Shown one piece after another: positions 5,958 to 8,200 of a DNA stretch of 8,200 nucleotides (the stretch's first letter is position 1; each line of letters begins with the position of its first letter). The DNA comes from Candidatus Bathyarchaeota archaeon (GTDB lineage: Archaea; Thermoproteota; Bathyarchaeia; Bathyarchaeales; UBA233), in NCBI GenBank assembly GCA_003661945.1, contig QMXC01000038.1, positions 1 through 8,200 on the forward strand, written 5' to 3'. Below the pieces are notes generated by a model. The model did not search any database. It saw nothing but the letters and a program-made list of their open reading frames with translations, and was not told where the DNA came from. Position numbers and translations under genes: made by a program.

Positions 5958-6131
5958 CTAGAAGAAGGTGTAGGCGATTATCGAGATTATTATGAGTCCT
6001 ACTGCGAAAACTATGAGAAGCTCGGGTCGCACTTTGACACCTTCTGTTTCCTCTTCGAAGAAACGCAGCAGCCCGGCGCTAGCAGAAGGCATAGGCGCTC
6101 TTCTTTCCTTCTTTTTCTTCCTTCGGCTCAT
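5958..6131 (-). CDS. secG: Preprotein translocase subunit Sec61-beta / SecG (archaeal)
   Basis: This 57-residue protein is the small beta subunit of the archaeal SecYE-beta protein-conducting channel in the cytoplasmic membrane. A basic N-terminus (MSRRKKKKERRAPM) leads into the family segment MPSASAGLLRFFEEETEGVK (14-33). A single tail-anchor span follows (roughly LLIVFAVGLIIISIIAYTFF, 38-57) ending at the C-terminus, giving the N-in topology of the family. Length is normal for archaeal Sec61-beta. I chose the ATG at 6131 because GGAGG lies 7 nt upstream. An in-frame GTG at 6158 would add nine residues but lies at or before the likely transcript start. The gene is monocistronic, divergent from glyA and convergent with the Sm-like gene. 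Confidence 0.9.
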   Translation of the reverse strand: MSRRKKKKERRAPMPSASAGLLRFFEEETEGVKVRPELLIVFAVGLIIISIIAYTFF

Positions 6132-6177
6132 AGCAAGCCTCCGTGAAAGGGTTATCACGCGAAAGTTGTGGATTCAC

Positions 6178-6188
6178 CGTTATTAACC
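6178..6188 (-). promoter_or_regulatory. Possible TATA element for secG
   Basis: The minus strand reads GGTTAATAACG here, about 50-55 nt upstream of the secG ATG at 6131. Initiation about 25 nt downstream would fall near 6156 and leave a leader of about 25 nt containing the GGAGG site. The assignment rests on position and A/T content only. Confidence 0.28.
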
Positions 6189-6203
6189 TTGCGTTTGTTC
6201 AGC

Positions 6204-6223
6204 AAGTTCAAAGAACTTTTATG
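6204..6223 (+). promoter_or_regulatory. glyA promoter: TATA-like box overlapped by a 15-bp dyad
   Basis: A perfect inverted repeat AAGTTC-AAA-GAACTT lies at 6204-6218. The following ACTTTTATG (6215-6223) is a TATA-like element for glyA. The repeat covers the position of the BRE and the 5' part of the TATA box, where a repressor would block TBP/TFB, or an activator could recruit them. Initiation about 25 nt downstream would fall near 6240-6245, which favours the glyA start at 6261. Confidence 0.4.
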
Positions 6224-6260
6224 CTAGGGCGTGGATAATGTGAAGCGAGGTGTGAACCTA

Positions 6261-7571
6261 GTGTCACGTGAGCATTATAACCGTATATTCGAGCTTTTAC
6301 AGAAGCATCATCAATGGTTCCGAGAAGCCATACCGCTCATAGCAAGCGAAAACGTTCCAAGCCCCGCAGTGCGCGAAGTTTTAACAAGCGATTTTGGAAA
6401 CCGCTACGCTGAAGGGTGGCCCGGGGAACGTGTCTACGCCGGGTGCACATACATAGACCGTGTGGAAAACATCTGCATCGAACTTATGAAGAAACTGTTT
6501 AGAGCTGAATTCGTGGACGTCCGCCCTATTTCCGGGGTTGTCTCGAACCTGGTTGTATACACGGCTTTCACCGAGCCAGGAGACACGATGATGGCGCTTT
6601 CCATTCCCTGCGGAGGACATATAACCATGGGTAAGAAGAAACTTGGAGGAACAGCGGGCGCGGTTCACGGGTTAAACGTGGAGTATTTGCCGCTTAACTA
6701 TAAAGAACTAAACATCGATGTTGACCGGACAAAGGAAAGGTTGAAAAAGCTCGTAAACGAGGGAAAAACCCCTAAGCTCGTGATGTTCGGCGCCAGCGTG
6801 TTTCCGTTTCCACATCCCGTAAAAGAGCTTGCAGACGCTTTCCACGAGGTCGGAGCAACGGTTGGCTACGACGCTGCACACGTGGCTGGGCTAATCGGCT
6901 GCGGATGCTTCCAAGACCCGTTACGGGAAGGCGCAGATGTAATGAGCTTAAGCACGCACAAAACGTTTTTCGGTCCTCAACATGGCTCGGTTGTTTCTTG
7001 GGAGAAACATGCGGACAAGATTAAACGCGCCACGTTTCCAGGCATGGTAAGCAACCATCATTTGCACGCGGTTGCCGGAGTAGCCGTAGCTTGTGCGGAG
7101 CTTCTCGAGTTCGGCGAACAATACGCTAGGCAGGTGATTAGGAACGCCAAGGCGCTCGCACAAGCACTATACGAACGGGGATTCAACGTGTTAGCTGAAC
7201 ATAAAGGGTTTACGGAGTCTCATGTAATTTTAATAGACGTAACCAAACAAGGCGACGGAGGCACGATAGAGCAGGAGCTGGAGAAAGCAAACATAATCAT
7301 AAACCGGAACCTTTTGCCTTGGGACATTAAGGAAGGCAGACACTTTATGCATCCTGGAGGCATACGGCTGGGAACTTCTGAAGTAACGCGGCTTGGAATG
7401 AAAGAAAACGAGATGGAGGAAATCGCAGAGTTCATGAAACGTGTAGTATTGGACAAAGAAGCGCCGGAAAAAGTGAAGGCGGATGTAGCTGAATTCCGCA
7501 AAGACTTCCAGAAAGTGCATTACTGCTTCGAAAACGCTGTAGAAGCATATGAATACATAAAGATAAGATAA
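6261..7571 (+). CDS. glyA: Serine hydroxymethyltransferase (archaeal type)
   Basis: This PLP enzyme interconverts serine and glycine with transfer of a one-carbon unit to a tetrahydropterin; archaea use tetrahydrofolate or tetrahydromethanopterin, and the sequence does not show which. Using the 436-residue start at 6261, key segments are PLIASENVPSPAVREVL (25-41), NRYAEGWPGERVYAGCTYID (47-66), PISGVVSNLVVYTAF (89-103) and GYDAAHVAGLIGCG (202-215, D204 and H207 near PLP). SLSTHKTFFGPQHG (229-242) holds the PLP-binding lysine K234. These are typical of archaeal GlyA and all are intact. I prefer GTG 6261 because GAGGTG (6247-6252) precedes it by 8 nt and the TATA-like box implies a transcript start near 6240. 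An upstream in-frame GTG at 6231 would add ten residues (446 aa). A class II threonine aldolase is a remote alternative and is disfavoured by the motifs. Confidence 0.96.
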   Translation: MSREHYNRIFELLQKHHQWFREAIPLIASENVPSPAVREVLTSDFGNRYAEGWPGERVYAGCTYIDRVENICIELMKKLFRAEFVDVRPISGVVSNLVVYTAFTEPGDTMMALSIPCGGHITMGKKKLGGTAGAVHGLNVEYLPLNYKELNIDVDRTKERLKKLVNEGKTPKLVMFGASVFPFPHPVKELADAFHEVGATVGYDAAHVAGLIGCGCFQDPLREGADVMSLSTHKTFFGPQHGSVVSWEKHADKIKRATFPGMVSNHHLHAVAGVAVACAELLEFGEQYARQVIRNAKALAQALYERGFNVLAEHKGFTESHVILIDVTKQGDGGTIEQELEKANIIINRNLLPWDIKEGRHFMHPGGIRLGTSEVTRLGMKENEMEEIAEFMKRVVLDKEAPEKVKADVAEFRKDFQKVHYCFENAVEAYEYIKIR

Positions 7572-7575
7572 GACG

Positions 7576-7598
7576 CGTGGAGCAGCCTTAGCTCCACG
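7576..7598 (+). other. Perfect 8-bp GC-rich hairpin between glyA and the DUF488 gene
   Basis: CGTGGAGC at 7576-7583 pairs exactly with GCTCCACG at 7591-7598 around a 7-nt loop. It begins 4 nt after the glyA stop and ends 17 nt before the DUF488 ATG. It could be a transcript 3'-end stabiliser, an attenuator or a processing site. There is no T-tract after it, so a bacterial-type terminator is unlikely. Confidence 0.45.
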
Positions 7599-7615
7599 AA
7601 ACTGACATTCAAAAG

Positions 7616-8104
7616 ATGGAAAAGAAGCCGCGAAAGTTGAAAGGCGAAGACCGCAAGACCGTTTTATGGACCATTGGGCATAGCAACCGTTCAAAGGAAG
7701 CTTTCCTAGAACTTTTGCGAGAACATAAAATCGAGGTTTTAGTAGATGTTCGAAGCTTTCCAACTTCGAAAATTGAGCATTTCAAACGTGAAGAAATGGA
7801 AAAGTGGCTTCCCGAAAACGGTGTAGAATACGTCTGGCTCGGCGAAGAGCTAGGAGGTTACCGAAAAGGCGGATACAAAAGGCACATGCGGACGAAGCTT
7901 TTCAGAGAAGGAATTAGACGTCTTCTAGAAATTGCACGTCAAAAGCGAACGTGCATAATGTGCATGGAGACAAACCCGAAATACTGCCACCGCCGCCACA
8001 TCTCCGCCTACTTGGAAAAGCGAGGCGTCGAAGTGATTCACATAGTGAAAAAGGGACAAACAAGTCTTTCCCAAATTTTAAAAACATCCAAACAGAACAC
8101 ATAG
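7616..8104 (+). CDS. DUF488 domain protein
   Basis: The 162-residue protein is a full-length DUF488 family member; members are widespread in bacteria and archaea, and their biochemical role is not firmly established. The order of family signatures is complete: WTIGHSNRSKEAFLELL (18-34), VLVDVRSFPTSK (41-52), LGEELGGYRKGGYKRHM (75-91), and CIMCMETNPKYCHRRHIS (113-130) with C113, C116, C124 and H125-R126, followed by VEVIHI (138-143). The clustered Cys/His residues at the C-terminus suggest a metal or catalytic site, as inference. The first 15 residues are a basic extension before the conserved domain. No clear Shine-Dalgarno site precedes the ATG at 7616. It lies 44 nt after glyA, with a hairpin between, and 27 nt before a MazG-like gene, so the three genes may be co-transcribed. 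Confidence 0.9.
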   Translation: MEKKPRKLKGEDRKTVLWTIGHSNRSKEAFLELLREHKIEVLVDVRSFPTSKIEHFKREEMEKWLPENGVEYVWLGEELGGYRKGGYKRHMRTKLFREGIRRLLEIARQKRTCIMCMETNPKYCHRRHISAYLEKRGVEVIHIVKKGQTSLSQILKTSKQNT

Positions 8105-8131
8105 CGGTTTAGAAAGGGGGTAAACTCGACA

Positions 8132-8200
8132 ATGCACATTAAGGAGTTCCAAGGGATGATGAGGAAAATCTATTTTCACAGAGACTCTAAACGAGGAATG
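8132..8200 (+). CDS. MazG-type nucleotide pyrophosphohydrolase, first 23 residues (cut by window edge)
   Basis: Only the N-terminus is visible: MHIKEFQGMMRKIYFHRDSK followed by RGM. This matches the opening of the short archaeal MazG-like nucleotide pyrophosphohydrolases, in which the xxKEFQxxMRxxYxxRDxxRG segment precedes a WLxEExGE metal-binding motif that would lie beyond base 8200. Such enzymes hydrolyse non-canonical or excess NTPs to NMP and pyrophosphate. The ATG at 8132 follows a purine run AAAGGGGG (8113-8120) about 11 nt upstream, a somewhat distant but plausible ribosome-binding site. It lies 27 nt after DUF488 on the same strand. The assignment rests on a short stretch. Confidence 0.7.
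   Translation, partial: MHIKEFQGMMRKIYFHRDSKRGM

Noticed and set aside
5992..6186. Small plus-strand open frame opposite secG
   Set aside because: It is the complement of the Sec61-beta gene; the poly-Phe stretch mirrors the poly-Lys N-terminus of that protein.
5949..6260. Possible small RNA or tRNA in the gaps around secG
   Set aside because: The gaps are too short or lack cloverleaf-compatible arms and the conserved GGTTCRA-type T-loop; nothing beyond promoter-like elements is visible.
7230..7763. Open frame of 177 codons on the minus strand
   Set aside because: It covers the 3' end of glyA, the hairpin and the 5' part of the DUF488 gene, all of which are clear plus-strand features. The translation is rich in Phe/Tyr/Cys and unlike a real protein.

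Overview
The window is from an archaeal chromosome. It carries an Alba chromatin protein, a Sec61-beta/SecG translocon subunit, a DUF2070 membrane protein, an archaeal-type serine hydroxymethyltransferase and a four-subunit ferredoxin-dependent 2-oxoacid oxidoreductase. TATA-like elements and GGAGG ribosome-binding sites fit this. Base composition is moderate, and the protein styles suggest an anaerobic Thermoproteota/Bathyarchaeia-like lineage; that placement is inference. I found no RNA gene, CRISPR array, transposon or sign of recent transfer, and no gene-free stretch longer than about 140 bases.

Layout, left half (minus strand): the N-terminal third of a class III aminotransferase runs off the left edge (1-444). 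Next comes alba (584-871). A compact operon follows, transcribed right to left in the order delta (ferredoxin), alpha, beta, gamma (3595 down to 978). It encodes an oxidoreductase of the 2-oxoglutarate/2-oxoisovalerate family, which makes acyl-CoA and CO2 while reducing ferredoxin. Gaps between its genes are 22, 1 and 0 nt, and the Shine-Dalgarno sites of beta and gamma lie inside the final codons of the preceding gene. Upstream of it, also on minus, is a 610-residue DUF2070 membrane protein (3692-5524).

Layout, right half: a 139-nt divergent intergenic region holds two near-identical palindromes. It separates the DUF2070 gene from a small plus-strand gene for a probable divergent Sm-like protein (5664-5948). 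That gene converges, with only 9 nt between stop codons, on a 57-residue Sec61-beta subunit (5958-6131, minus). A second divergent region with a 15-bp dyad at a TATA-like box leads to glyA on plus (to 7571). After an 8-bp hairpin come a DUF488 protein (7616-8104) and the first 23 codons of a MazG-type nucleotide pyrophosphohydrolase (from 8132) that runs off the right edge.

Functionally this is mostly core metabolism (2-oxoacid oxidation, amino-acid transamination, glycine/serine and C1 transfer) plus housekeeping (chromatin, protein export, nucleotide sanitation). I see no convincing new multi-gene system. The items most worth a second look are the histidine-rich soluble domain of the DUF2070 protein, the Sm-like protein lacking the usual RNA-contact motifs, and the palindromes in the two divergent promoter regions.
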